The notes below the pieces were generated by a model that was not told the DNA's origin, made no database searches, and saw nothing but the letters and a program-made list of their open reading frames with translations. DNA of 64,000 nt, from contig NW_027476523.1 of the NCBI RefSeq assembly GCF_051020955.1, positions 124,001-188,000 of the forward strand, read 5' to 3'. The DNA is from Megalopta genalis. Lineage: Eukaryota > Arthropoda > Insecta > Hymenoptera > Halictidae. This document shows, in pieces, positions 1-8,673 of this stretch (within the stretch, counting starts at the first letter, position 1; every line of letters begins with the position of its first letter). The position numbers and the translations under genes were made by a program.

Positions 1-918
1 GGCCGGCCGCGTCCCGGGGGAGATATAATCCTCCCCCCTAAATCCATTTAAATACGGCGGCGCGAGGGGTCGCACCCCGCACCGCCCCGACACGGCGACC
101 GCGCGATAGGTGACCAGGGCCCCCGCCCTGATCACATCGGCCGCCGGGGGGACGACGAGTATACTGGACGAGGATCACAGTTAACCCTCGCCTCCCTCAG
201 GCGACTCGTCATCCCCCACTCCCAACAGTGGACGTCATCCTCTGTTGGCGGGCGGCGGGCAATGAAACCAGCATATTCTGGTACACCCGCCGCCCGCCTA
301 CTCTCAGCTGCCCGGGGTTTCTCGGCGTGGGCGCGCACGCCGTCCCCGGGCACGTCGGGCGGGATCTGTAAGCTCCCGATCCCGCTCGGCAGCCTCCTTC
401 CGCGACATAACTTCCTCGCAGAAAGAGATTGCTGCCGCCCACTTCCCCGGGCCCTCCAGCATGGCCCCAACTAGGCTGGAGAGTGCGAGGTCGTGGCCGA
501 CTTCTCGTCTTAGGACTCGGCGCAGCGCTGAAAAGGCGGGACAATCCTCCAGCGTGTGCTGCGCCGAGTCTTCCTCCGCGCCACAATGGTGGCACACCGT
601 CGTCGCTTCCCGCCCGATGCGACACAGGTAGACACCGAAGCAGCCATGCCCGGTGAACACCTGCGCCGCTCGGTAGGAGAGCCTGCCATGCCGTCTCTCC
701 CGCCACGAGGTGAAGTGCGTCAGGAGAGCCCCGGGGACGCGCTCGCCGGCGTGGGAGCAAAGCTCGGCACGCCATCTGGCGAGCGCTAGTCTCCGGGCCT
801 GGAGCTCGAAGCCCTCGACCGTCTCTCGCTCCGGCGGGGCCCCTCGAGCACGGCTGGCGATGCTAGTGCGCCTGTAAACATAGGCGCGCACCGCCGCCTG
901 AAGCTCGAAGGGAAGTTC
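1..918 (-). mobile_element. Family-1 non-LTR element, copy A (5'-truncated, runs off left edge)
   Basis: The window opens inside the 3'UTR (1-303), which aligns with the promoter-distal half of the 3'UTR of the other family-1 copies. The C-terminal part of ORF2 follows up to 918. At 919 the element sequence stops abruptly and the 11-bp repeat begins, so this copy is 5'-truncated within ORF2. Its poly(A) end lies outside the window. Confidence 0.9.
304..918 (-). pseudogene. ORF2 C-terminal fragment (204 codons), copy A
   Basis: Open frame matching the last ~204 residues of the 1047-residue ORF2 described at 2970-6113. It includes the CX2CX8HX4C zinc motif (CHHC...H...C) and the shared C-terminal tail ending in ETPGS. 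The endonuclease and the reverse transcriptase catalytic core are absent, so it cannot be functional alone. The break at 918 is a clean junction with the telomere-like repeat, as expected from incomplete reverse transcription. Confidence 0.88.
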
Positions 919-933
919 AACCTTGACATAACC
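919..933. repeat. 11-bp telomere-like repeat, one unit plus 4 nt
   Basis: 15 nt of (TTGACATAACC) phase between copies A and B. Length is 11+4. Confidence 0.9.
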
Positions 934-2382
934 TTTTTTTTTTTTTTTTTTTATTTTACGTGGAGGAAATCTGCTCGCCAGACGCCCCCGCCCCGCCCGG
1001 GGGAGCGGGACGAGGGTAGTGTGGGGTTTGACCCACTAAAACCTCCACGGCGACCTGAGGACGCAGGACCGATCGCTGGCGATTCAACGGGGGAGCCACG
1101 GGAACTCTTGAAGAACACTACCGCGGCTCCCCCTCGCCTGGCCGGCCATCAGGATGGTAACGATGGCCGGCCGCGTCCCGGGGGGAAATAAAATAAATCC
1201 TCCCCCCTAAATCCATTTAAATTCGGCGGCGCGAGGGGTCGCACCCCGCACCGCCCCGACACGGCGACCGCGCGATAGGTGACCAGGGCCCCCGCCCTGA
1301 TCACAGCGGACGCCGGGGGGACGACGAGTATATTGGAGGAGGATTACAGTTAACCCTCGCCTCCTTCAGGCGACTCGTCATCCCCCATCCCCAACAGTGG
1401 ACGTCCTCCTCTGTTGGCGGGCGGCGGGCAATGAAACCAGCATGTACTGGTACACCCGCCGCCCGCCTACTCTCAGCTGCCCGGTGTTTCTCGGCGTGGG
1501 CGCGCACGCCGCCCCCGGGCACGTCGGGCGGGATCTGTAAGCTCCCGATCCCGCTCGGCAGCCTCCTTCCGCGACATAACCTCCTCGCAGAAAGAGATTG
1601 CTGCCGCCCACTTCCCCGGGCCCTCCAGCATGGCCCCAACTAGGCTGGAGAGTGCGAGGTCGTGGCCGACTTCTCGTCTTAGGACTCGGCGCAGCGCTGA
1701 AAAGGCGGGACATTCCTCCAGCGTGTGCTGCGCCGAGTCTTCCTCCGCGCCACAATGGTGGCACACCGTCGTCGCTTCCCGCCCGATGCGACACAGGTAG
1801 ACACCGAAGCAGCCATGCCCGGTGAACACCTGCGTCGCTCGGTAGGAGAGCCTGCCATGCCGTCTCTCCCGCCACGAGGTGAAGTGCGGCAGGAGAGCCC
1901 CGGGGACGCGCTCGCCGGCGTGGGAGCAAAGCTCGGCACGCCATCTGGCCAGCGCTAGTCTCCGGGCCTGGAGCTCGAAGCCCTCGACCGTCTCTCGCTC
2001 CGGCGGGGCCCCTCGAGCACGGCTGGCGATGCTTGTGCGCCCATAAACATATGCGCGCACCGCCGCCTGAAGCTCGAAGGGAAGTTCTCCCGCCAGAGCA
2101 AGCGCCGCCACGGTAGACGTGGTGCGGTAACCTCTTATGAGGCGGATGGCCATCCGCCTCTGCAGCCGGCGCAACAACAGCGTGTTGCGCCGGCTGGTCA
2201 TCACGTACGGCGCCCAGATTGGGGCACCGTATAAGGCCATAGACCGCACCACGCCCAGGTATAGGCGGCGCACCAAATCTCCCGGTCCCCCGAGGTTGGG
2301 CAGCAGGCGGCCCAAAGAGGCCGCCGCCTTTTCGACTCGGAGGACGAGACGGTCGAGATGCGCATCGAAGCTCCAGCGGCTG
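934..2382 (-). mobile_element. Family-1 non-LTR element, copy B (5'-truncated)
   Basis: Starts with a 19-nt poly(T) (poly(A) of the transcript strand) at 934-952, then the 3'UTR 953-1472 and an ORF2 fragment. It ends at 2382, where native ORF2 sequence is replaced by the repeat. Sequence variants in the ORF2 tail and 3'UTR group it with copies C and I. Confidence 0.92.
1473..2382 (-). pseudogene. ORF2 C-terminal fragment (~303 codons), copy B
   Basis: Corresponds to about residue 745 onward of the full ORF2, i.e. downstream of the YADD motif. It therefore lacks the endonuclease and RT active site but keeps the C-terminal zinc motif. The frame runs on into the repeat, which is itself open and contains ATG, so a longer open frame (to 2414) exists; that N-terminal extension is repeat-derived. 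Confidence 0.88.
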
Positions 2383-2416
2383 ACCTTGACATAACCTTGA
2401 CATAACCTTGACATAA

Positions 2417-2418
<2 letters not shown>
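2383..2418. repeat. 11-bp telomere-like repeat, 3 units plus 3 nt
   Basis: 36 nt of perfect TTGACATAACC-phase repeat between copies B and C. Confidence 0.92.
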
Positions 2419-2454
<36 letters not shown>

Positions 2455-2455
<1 letters not shown>

Positions 2456-2472
2456 TTTACGTGGAGGAAATC
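2455..2472 (-). promoter_or_regulatory. 3'-terminal motif shared with family 2
   Basis: Transcript-strand GATTTCCTCCACGTAAAA immediately before the poly(A). Family 2 ends with GATTACCTCCATGTAAAA (32686-32703), identical at 16 of 18 positions. It is a candidate recognition site for the ORF2 protein during target-primed reverse transcription; that role is inferred. Confidence 0.6.
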
Positions 2473-2589
2473 TGCTCGCCAGACACCCCCGCCCCGCCCG
2501 GAGGAGCGGGACGAGGGTAGTGTGGGGTTTGACCCACTAAAACCTCCACGGCGACCTGAGGACGCAGGACCGATCGCTGGCGATTCAAC

Positions 2590-2634
2590 GGGGGAGCCAC
2601 GGGAACTCTTGAAGAACACTACCGCGGCTCCCCC
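2590..2634 (-). promoter_or_regulatory. 3'UTR stem-loop 1
   Basis: On the transcript strand GGGGGAGCCGCGG (2634-2622) pairs with CCGTGGCTCCCCC (2602-2590) across a 19-nt loop. The 13 pairs include one G-U wobble. The element is repeated in every family-1 3'UTR with rare point changes. A structured 3'UTR is typical of R1/R2-type LINEs, where it is recognised by the reverse transcriptase; that use here is inferred. Confidence 0.65.
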
Positions 2635-2640
2635 TCGCCT

Positions 2641-2673
2641 GGCCGGCCATCAGGATGGTAAGGATGGCCGGCC
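2641..2673 (-). promoter_or_regulatory. 3'UTR stem-loop 2
   Basis: Perfect 11-bp inverted repeat GGCCGGCCATC / GATGGCCGGCC with an 11-nt loop, 7 nt from stem-loop 1. It is present in all family-1 copies. Copies D and F carry one arm mismatch (GATGACCGGCC) and copy L another. Confidence 0.65.
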
Positions 2674-2969
2674 GCGTCCCGGGGGAGATATAATCCTCCC
2701 CCCTAAAATACAATTAAATTCGGCGGCGCGAGGGGTCGCACCCCGCACCGCCCCGACACGGCGACCGCGCGATAGGTGACCAGGGCCCCCGCCCTGATCA
2801 CAGCGGCCGCCGAGAGGACGACGAGTATATTGGAGGAGGATCACAGTTAACCCTCGCCTCCTTCAGGCGACTCGTCATCCCCCACTCCCAACAGTGGAGG
2901 TCCTCCTCTGTTGGCGGGCGGCGGGCAATGAAACCAGCATGTACTGGTACACCCGCCGCCCGCCTACTC

Positions 2970-5900
2970 TCAGCTGCCCGGGGTTTCTCGGCGTGGGCGC
3001 GCACGCCGCCCCCGGGCACGTCGGGCGGGATCTGTAAGCTCCCGATCCCGCTCGGCAGCCTCCTTCCGCGACATAACCTCCTCGCAGAAAGAGATTGCTG
3101 CCGCCCACTTCCCCGGTCCCTCCAGCATGGCCCCAACTAGGCTGGAGAGTGCGAGGTCGTGGCCGACTTCTCGTTTTAGGACTCGGCGCAGCGCTGAAAA
3201 GGCGGGACATTCCTCCAGCGTGTGCTGCGCCGAGTCTTCCTCCGCGCCACAATGGTGGCACACCGTCGTCGCTTCCCGCCCGATGCGACACAGGTAGACA
3301 CCGAAGCAGCCATGCCCGGTGAACACCTGCGTCGCTCGGTAGGAGAGCCTGCCATGCCGTCTCTCCCGCCACGAGGTGAAGTGCGGCAGGAGAGCCCCGG
3401 GGACGCGCTCGCCGGCGTGGGAGCAAAGCACGGCACGCCATCTGGCGAGCGCTAGTCTCCGGGCCTGGAGCTCGAAGCCCTCGACCGTCTCTCGCTCCGG
3501 CGGGGACCCCCGAGCACGACTGGCGATGCTAGTGCGCCTGTAAACATAGGCGCGCACCGCCGCCTGAAGCTCGAATGGAAGTTCTCCCGCCAGAGCAAGC
3601 GCCGCCACGGTAGACGTGGTGCGGTAACCTCTTATGAGGCGGATGGCCATCCGCCTCTGCAGCCGGCGCAACAACAGCGTGTTGCGCCGGCTGGTCATCA
3701 CGTGCGGCGCCCATATTGGGGCACCGTATAAGGCCATAGACCGCACCACGCCCAGGTATAGGCGGCGCACCAAATCTCCCGGTCCCCCGAGGTTGGGCAG
3801 CAGGCGGCCCAAAGAGGCCGCCGCCTTTTCGACTCGGGGGACGAGACGGTCGAGATGCGCATCGAAGCTCCAGCGGCTGTCGAGGATCAGTCCGAGATAT
3901 TTCAACTCGGACTTCACCTCTACGCAGGCTTCTCCAACCCGGACCCACGATCTGGCCGGTGGCCGAGACCGAGGCCGTCCGTGGAACCAGACAGCCTCGG
4001 CCTTCTCCGGGGCTATTTTCAGCCCCAGATCGCGGATCCTCGCGACGACGGCTGCCACCGCAACCTCTGCTCGTCGGATGGTCCTCTCGAAGGAACTCCC
4101 GACGGCGACCACCAACGTGTCGTCCGCGTAGCAGACGAGAGTGGCACCGTCGGGCAGGGAGGCCTTTTCCAGGACCGCGTTGTAACCCAGGTCCCACAGG
4201 AGCGGTCCTAAAACGGACCCCTGCGGGACCCCGCGGTCCACTTCCCTCCGTATCATCCCGCACCGGCCCGGGTATTCGACCCACCTGTCCCGCAGGTAGG
4301 CCCCGATCACCCGCCTCAGATAGAGAGGCACCTTGTGATCGACGAGGGCCTCCCTAATGGCGGACCAGGGCAGGGTGTTGAACGCATTGACGATGTCAAT
4401 GGACACCGCCAAGCACACCCCGCCCCTTGCCACGGCATTGTCCGAGAGGGACTTGAGACGGCTGATAGCGTCGACCGTCGATCGCCCCTCCCGGAAGCCA
4501 AACTGGCAGTCCGCCAGATCGGGGCCGTCGCGGGACAGGTGCCTGGAGAGGCGGGCAACAATGATCTTCTCGAAGATCTTGCCCGCCTCATCCAGGAGAC
4601 AAATAGGCCGGTACGCGGAGGGGGAATCCCCCGGCCTCCCATCCTTCCTCAAGAGGACCATCCGACTTTCTCTCCATAGGTCGGGGAACGTCCCCGACCT
4701 CAGGAGCCCAGAGTAGAGGCTCCTCAGCCTCTCCCCCAGGACGCTCGCGGCGAGCAACCAGACCCGGCCGGGGATACCGTCCGGCCCCGGGGCTGTATTC
4801 TTGCCCCGGAGCCATTTGACGACCCCGGCCATCTCCTCCGGCGCGACCTCAAGATCCGGGGACCACTCATGTTCCTCTGGCTCAGGGACGGGCCGGGACG
4901 CCTCCCCGCTAACGGGGAATAAAGCGTCCACGACCCGCCCGAGCAGCCCCGGATCCAGGCTCTCCGTCACGGGGGGCGCCCAGGGACGCAATCGTCCCAA
5001 TGCCATCTTGTATGGGCGCCCCCACGGATCTCGGTTCAGAGAGCCGAGGAGATCGCGCCAGGCCTGGTCCTTCGCTCGCCTGATGGCCAGCTGCAGGGCG
5101 ACCACCTTCTCCCGATATAGCCCGTACAGATGGGCAGCCAGCACGTCGTCCGTTCGTCGTCGTCGACAGGCGCGAGTGTACTGGCGTCGCGCGCGAACGC
5201 ACTCGGTGCGTAATTCCGCTATCTCGCGCGACCACCAGTACACCGCCTTCCTCGGGAAGACCCTGGCCCGTGGCATGGCGACGTCGCAAACCGACGTCAT
5301 TGCGCACCGGAACCAATGGGCCTCCCCATTCCCGTCGACTGGCCCGGTCGGTGTTGCTGGCCAGGCCACGACGTGGGCTGCCGCCATCAGAGCGTCCTGG
5401 TCGAGGCGCTTCAGCGCCCACCGCGGCTGAGGCGAACCGTCATCGGCGGGGCGACGACGGGGTGTCGATGATGGGGCGGCGGAGAGGTCGAGAACTATGT
5501 ATCTATGGTCAGACAACGTCTCGACCCCTTCCGCCACCCTCCACCCCGTAATACGGCGCGCGGCCGGGGGCGTTGCCCACGAAAGGTCAACGATGGACCC
5601 CCCGTTATGCCGCACGCACGTATGGACCGAGCCCGTGTTCAGGAGACGGAGCTCCAGTCCCGCCGCCCAATCAAGCACCTCCCGGCCCCTCGAGTCAGTC
5701 CCGGGGGAACCCCAAGCCGTGGCCTTGGCATTGAAGTCGCCCAGGACCAGCACCGGACGGGGATGGCAGCGGGAGACGCATCTCCCTACCCCGTCCAGAT
5801 ACTGCTCAAACTCTTCGAGAGACCACCTTGGAGGTGCGTATATCGCCACAACCGCGGTGCCGCCCCAATCAACTGCCACGTATCCCAGGCCACGCTCGAT

Positions 5901-6113
5901 AAGCGAGCACGGCGAGGACCCCGGCCTCCCAGCCCAAACAATCGCGGCGGAGCCAATCGAGTCCCCCATCCAGTGTGGATGTTTGGGCACCCTGTGCGGC
6001 TCCGCCACGACTGCCAACCCGGCACCCCGCTCGGCCAGGCATTGAAACAGGAGATCCTGCGCTCTGGCCGAGCAGTTGAGGTTAATTTGTATTATCGGGC
6101 CCGGGGGCCCCAT
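2970..6113 (-). CDS. ORF2: APE endonuclease / reverse transcriptase of R1-clade LINE, copy C
   Basis: 1047 residues, the polyprotein that nicks the target and copies the element RNA. The APE-type endonuclease occupies ~1-210: N11, E38, the GDFNA block with D126/N128, and SDH at 201-203 are the expected catalytic positions. The reverse transcriptase spans ~430-760: PGPDGIPG, the SAYRPICLL block, QFGFREGRST, SIDIVNAF with D573, RGVPQGSVLGP, and YADD at 662-665, then the LKYLGLILD block. The C-terminal zinc motif is C952, C955, H964, C969. The ATG shares one base with the ORF1 stop (TAATG), so translation probably depends on termination-reinitiation as shown for SART1. Copy-specific changes include VPLYLRR for VPPYLRR near 595. 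No stop or frameshift is present, so the enzyme may be active. Confidence 0.95.
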   Translation of the reverse strand: MGPPGPIIQINLNCSARAQDLLFQCLAERGAGLAVVAEPHRVPKHPHWMGDSIGSAAIVWAGRPGSSPCSLIERGLGYVAVDWGGTAVVAIYAPPRWSLEEFEQYLDGVGRCVSRCHPRPVLVLGDFNAKATAWGSPGTDSRGREVLDWAAGLELRLLNTGSVHTCVRHNGGSIVDLSWATPPAARRITGWRVAEGVETLSDHRYIVLDLSAAPSSTPRRRPADDGSPQPRWALKRLDQDALMAAAHVVAWPATPTGPVDGNGEAHWFRCAMTSVCDVAMPRARVFPRKAVYWWSREIAELRTECVRARRQYTRACRRRRTDDVLAAHLYGLYREKVVALQLAIRRAKDQAWRDLLGSLNRDPWGRPYKMALGRLRPWAPPVTESLDPGLLGRVVDALFPVSGEASRPVPEPEEHEWSPDLEVAPEEMAGVVKWLRGKNTAPGPDGIPGRVWLLAASVLGERLRSLYSGLLRSGTFPDLWRESRMVLLRKDGRPGDSPSAYRPICLLDEAGKIFEKIIVARLSRHLSRDGPDLADCQFGFREGRSTVDAISRLKSLSDNAVARGGVCLAVSIDIVNAFNTLPWSAIREALVDHKVPLYLRRVIGAYLRDRWVEYPGRCGMIRREVDRGVPQGSVLGPLLWDLGYNAVLEKASLPDGATLVCYADDTLVVAVGSSFERTIRRAEVAVAAVVARIRDLGLKIAPEKAEAVWFHGRPRSRPPARSWVRVGEACVEVKSELKYLGLILDSRWSFDAHLDRLVPRVEKAAASLGRLLPNLGGPGDLVRRLYLGVVRSMALYGAPIWAPHVMTSRRNTLLLRRLQRRMAIRLIRGYRTTSTVAALALAGELPFELQAAVRAYVYRRTSIASRARGSPPERETVEGFELQARRLALARWRAVLCSHAGERVPGALLPHFTSWRERRHGRLSYRATQVFTGHGCFGVYLCRIGREATTVCHHCGAEEDSAQHTLEECPAFSALRRVLKREVGHDLALSSLVGAMLEGPGKWAAAISFCEEVMSRKEAAERDRELTDPARRARGRRARPRRETPGS

Positions 6114-6115
6114 TA
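6111..6115 (-). promoter_or_regulatory. TAATG stop-start overlap of ORF1 and ORF2
   Basis: The ORF1 stop TAA (6115-6113) and the ORF2 ATG (6113-6111) share an A. The same pentamer occurs at the ORF1/ORF2 junction of all seven copies that keep both ORF ends (also 16127-16131, 21076-21080, 27354-27358, 46646-46650, 52902-52906, 59166-59170). UAAUG translational coupling is established for Bombyx SART1. Confidence 0.85.
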
Positions 6116-8248
6116 CACAGCCGTGTCCATCGCCGTCACGGCCGCGGATGCGGTGGCGTCTGGGACTTTAGTGGCCCCATCCGCCCCCGCGGGCGCGGCG
6201 GTAGCATCAGGCGGTGCCGCCTTTTCCTTGCTGGCCACGGTGGTCGCTGCCTTGGCCATCGTGGTTACCTTCCCTTTTTTATTAAGTCTGGCAGACGGTC
6301 TTTGGCCGCCTACCTTGCCTCGCCTCACACCGGCAGGACATGCTTGGCTGCCGAGGCGGTGACCAGACGGCTTGCCCGCGCCCGCACAAAGCGGACAATT
6401 GGGCGTGGCCGTACAGGCTGCCACCTTATGGTCCCGACTACCGCATCTATAGCAGCAGTCGGACCTATCCTCGGCAGAAGTGCACCGCTGACTGGTGTGA
6501 CCAACACCAAGGCAACGGTAACACTGCAGAGGCCGGGCACTCAGGGCCTCCACGGCTGCCTGGGTCCAGCCGACAGTTATCCGGCCCGCGACAGCAACCT
6601 TGCGAGCGGCCGAGGCAGGACATCGGAGCCAGAGGGTGCCCAATCCCGAGGGGGAAGACCGAATTTCGCCGGTATTGATGTCACCCTCGCTGCACCCGCC
6701 CACGCGGGCAACAGCCGCAGCGACCTCCGCCGGCGTGGTCGAATCGACCAGGCCGCGCACCCTAAGGTCAGCTTTTTTGACCGGACGCGCGACCTTTACG
6801 CCGGTGCCTGCCAGCGCTTCCGCCACTTTTGTGGCGAGGACGGTGGCCTTGGCGGCCCCATCGGTGCCAGGGACTTCCAAAATTAACCCCCCAGTCACCG
6901 CCCTTCGCGGCCTCAGCGAGGCGATGCCAATTTCTGCCAGGTCCACCTTGGACCTGGCAGTGGCCATCGCCTGCGCGTACGTCATGTCCACAGCAGACGG
7001 AACCGTTATTGTAACCGCTGCTGAGCGTGGCGGTCGAGGTGGCAGGGGTGTCTTCCTGGGGGCCGCTGGGACCACCCGTCCTTTTTTATTCGCGGCCGCA
7101 GCGGCCTTGGCAGCCGCCTTTTTGGCCTTCCGGCCAACCACCTGGGACCACGCCTCCTGGGGTGGAGGGGCGGCGGAGTGTGGGGCCAATTCTGCTCGCG
7201 GTCGAGCGGGCTCCGTCTGGGCCGCTATAGCCGCCCCAGCGTTCCCACCTTTCTTCTTCTTCTTCGTCTTGCGCCCCACCCTGTCCGAAGACTGTGAGGG
7301 GACGGACGGCCCAGGTGCCACCGATCGCAGGGCCGAGTCCGTTCGCGGCGCGAGCTCCCTCCTGAATGACGCCAATTTGGCGTCTATCAGGGCGCCTATT
7401 TGCGCCAGAAAATCTGCGGGCGCAGCCGCAGGTGGTGGCGAGGACTTTTCTTGCTCAGAGCGATGGCAATCCCGGGCGCCGACGATCGGCGGCGATACTG
7501 AGCCCTCCGCCGGGCGCGGCGGCGGAGGCATTGCGGCAGCAGCCGTTCTCGCCTCCACCACCTGCCGGAGCCGGGCCACCTCCGCCCGCAGCTCCGTCAT
7601 TTGCCCCCTGAGCACGGCATTCTCGGCCTCCAGGACACGCGTGGCGTCGGTTGCTGACCTCACTGCCAGCTCGGACACCCCCACCCTGCCGTTTAAAGCG
7701 GCCACCCTCAGGGCGCGGGCCAAGTTGCCCTTCAGCCCCTTTGACACGCCGGAGATCCTGGCCACCTCATCCAGGCTCTCCAATATAGCGGCCGCGACAT
7801 CCCGCGTCGGACGGTTGCGGAAATTTTCCGCGATATCCGTCTCGTCCGGAAGCGGGGCGCTCGACCGCGATGGTCTCGGCACGGGGGCACCCGGGTCGAA
7901 TATCGCCGCCACCTCCCTTGCCTCGGCCTCCAACTGCGAGGCCTCGGCCAGCCTAAGTTTGGCCTCTGCGAGGCCAACATATTCGCCGGTCGTCGGCGGC
8001 CGTCCTCTCTTCCTCGCTGACGACGAGCCCGGGACACTCTGCGATGAGTGGTTTGAGGAGACAGAGAAATCTGACTCCTCCCCCTCATCGCACTCACCAA
8101 GGCCCGCTGCGGTCCTCTTTTTGCCGCGTGTTGCCGAATGCCTCCGCGACACCGGCTCTGTACATCTTTTGAGGCGCACGATAGGACCGCGCACCTCCAC
8201 CTCACGCTCGTTTCCCCCCTCCCCGGTTATTTGTTTAAAAGAATCCAT
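6113..8248 (-). CDS. ORF1: gag-like RNA-binding protein, copy C
   Basis: 711 residues from the chosen ATG. Numbered by copy F, the regions are: a GRPP AT-hook-like patch near 79-86, a leucine-rich coiled coil ~194-235, lysine-rich tracts near 328-334 and 375-392 (possible nuclear targeting), an R1-type gag fold ~497-567, and three zinc knuckles at 578-591 and 601-614 (both CX2CX4HX4C) and 620-639 (CX2CX8HX6C). It likely coats the element RNA and helps target it to chromosome ends. The start at 8248 is preferred because this Met (MDS/MES) is present in all complete copies. An upstream ATG used in F, G, K and M is out of frame here owing to one extra base near 8279. Confidence 0.9.
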   Translation of the reverse strand: MDSFKQITGEGGNEREVEVRGPIVRLKRCTEPVSRRHSATRGKKRTAAGLGECDEGEESDFSVSSNHSSQSVPGSSSARKRGRPPTTGEYVGLAEAKLRLAEASQLEAEAREVAAIFDPGAPVPRPSRSSAPLPDETDIAENFRNRPTRDVAAAILESLDEVARISGVSKGLKGNLARALRVAALNGRVGVSELAVRSATDATRVLEAENAVLRGQMTELRAEVARLRQVVEARTAAAAMPPPPRPAEGSVSPPIVGARDCHRSEQEKSSPPPAAAPADFLAQIGALIDAKLASFRRELAPRTDSALRSVAPGPSVPSQSSDRVGRKTKKKKKGGNAGAAIAAQTEPARPRAELAPHSAAPPPQEAWSQVVGRKAKKAAAKAAAAANKKGRVVPAAPRKTPLPPRPPRSAAVTITVPSAVDMTYAQAMATARSKVDLAEIGIASLRPRRAVTGGLILEVPGTDGAAKATVLATKVAEALAGTGVKVARPVKKADLRVRGLVDSTTPAEVAAAVARVGGCSEGDINTGEIRSSPSGLGTLWLRCPASAARKVAVAGRITVGWTQAAVEALSARPLQCYRCLGVGHTSQRCTSAEDRSDCCYRCGSRDHKVAACTATPNCPLCAGAGKPSGHRLGSQACPAGVRRGKVGGQRPSARLNKKGKVTTMAKAATTVASKEKAAPPDATAAPAGADGATKVPDATASAAVTAMDTAV

Positions 8249-8284
8249 AATTGGTCCCACGAGTGTGGTCGGAAAGAAAGGTCA

Positions 8285-8311
8285 CCCCGGGCAGAGCCGC
8301 CATACCCGGGG
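8285..8311 (-). promoter_or_regulatory. 5'UTR stem-loop before ORF1 (family 1)
   Basis: Transcript strand: CCCCGGG (8311-8305) pairs with CCCGGGG (8291-8285), extended by a U-G pair here and a U-A pair in F/K/M. The loop contains GGCGGCTCT. The 3' arm ends 37 nt before the preferred ORF1 ATG. Family 2 has the corresponding stem-loop at 38417-38444 with altered but still paired stem bases. The upstream alternative ATG lies in this loop. Confidence 0.65.
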
Positions 8312-8435
8312 AAGGCTAATACACCCGGGGGTCGCCAGGTACCCCGGGGTTGTCCGCTAAAGATTGGTGCACCCACCAACCATAGCTGGCGCTTACTCCA
8401 GCTACACCCTCATCACCGCGCAACACTGTTTGGGG

Positions 8436-8510
8436 CTAGGGATTTTTTAGAGAGGTTGTCATCCTCGCGGCCCGGCCGGTTAAGGCAAGACCCCCGTTCC
8501 TGTAAAACAT
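8436..8510 (-). CDS. Short upstream ORF in the 5'UTR (24 codons), low confidence
   Basis: ATG at 8510, stop TAG at 8438-8436. The peptide begins MFY.NG.LALTG and is present in all complete family-1 copies. A related frame begins at 38643 in family 2. Of four codons that differ between families in the conserved part, three change the amino acid, so conservation may act on the RNA or DNA rather than on the peptide. It would be encountered by scanning ribosomes before ORF1. Confidence 0.3.
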   Translation of the reverse strand: MFYRNGGLALTGRAARMTTSLKNP

Positions 8511-8527
8511 GACCACAGGTTTACGGT
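8463..8527 (-). promoter_or_regulatory. 65-nt 5'UTR block conserved between families (family 1)
   Basis: Aligned without gaps to 38596-38660 it matches at 57 of 65 positions by hand count, higher than the surrounding UTR. It includes the core plus-strand string GCCGGTTAAGGCAAG and the start of the short upstream ORF. Candidate internal promoter element or RNA-binding site. Confidence 0.6.
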
Positions 8528-8673
8528 ATGTGTCCGACTTTAGTTGGCCCCTCACCTCAAGCCACTCCGGCATGGTAGAACCTGCCAGGGAATAAATTCC
8601 CCGCCGGCACAGCCTTGAGGATCATTAGGGCACGAAGCCCCCCCACCACGACAAGGTAGCGGACACGGGAGGG

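Larger units (their letters stand above)
2454..2969 (-). other. Family-1 3'UTR (representative, copy C)
   Basis: Non-coding 516-nt stretch between the ORF2 stop and the poly(A). It holds two strong inverted repeats (2590-2634, 2641-2673), a GGGGGGAG...CTCCCCCC-type pairing in several copies, and ends with the 3'-terminal motif GATTTCCTCCACGTAAAA followed by TAAAA, which creates AATAAA next to the tail. Equivalent regions lie at 953-1472, 8740-9254, 12469-12985, 17420-17934, 23692-24212, 29951-30470, 31458-31972, 39380-39894, 42978-43498, 49240-49760, 55504-56024 and 61762-62282. I see no convincing gene in any of them. Confidence 0.85.
2419..8673 (-). mobile_element. Family-1 non-LTR retrotransposon, copy C (full length, ~6.25 kb)
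   Basis: Complete R1-clade (SART-like) element. On the transcript strand it has a 5' end at 8673, a 5'UTR of 425 nt, ORF1, ORF2 overlapping as TAATG, a 3'UTR of 516 nt and a 35-nt poly(A) (2419-2453). No LTRs or terminal inverted repeats are present. Both ORFs are intact. Both ends abut the 11-bp repeat in the phase used by all family-1 copies. The 5'-terminal C-run is interrupted (CCCTCCC), unlike other copies. Its 5'UTR is of the same type as in G and L. Confidence 0.95.
8249..8673 (-). other. Family-1 5'UTR (representative, copy C)
   Basis: 425 nt upstream of ORF1. It contains a cross-family 65-nt block (8463-8527), a 24-codon upstream ORF (8436-8510), a covarying stem-loop (8285-8311) and a 5'-terminal inverted repeat. 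Equivalent regions are 23220-23644, 29495-29918, 48787-49211, 55043-55467 and 61310-61734. Two sequence types exist: C/G/L and F/K/M. R1-clade LINEs generally carry internal promoters in the 5'UTR, so promoter activity is expected but not demonstrated. Confidence 0.75.

Noticed and set aside
6600..8360. Long plus-strand frames opposite ORF1/ORF2 (e.g. 586 codons here, ~445 codons at 21949-23289, ~414 codons at 51592-52836)
   Set aside because: They mirror the GC-rich minus-strand genes, recur only where those exist, and show no domain. They are codon-bias shadows.
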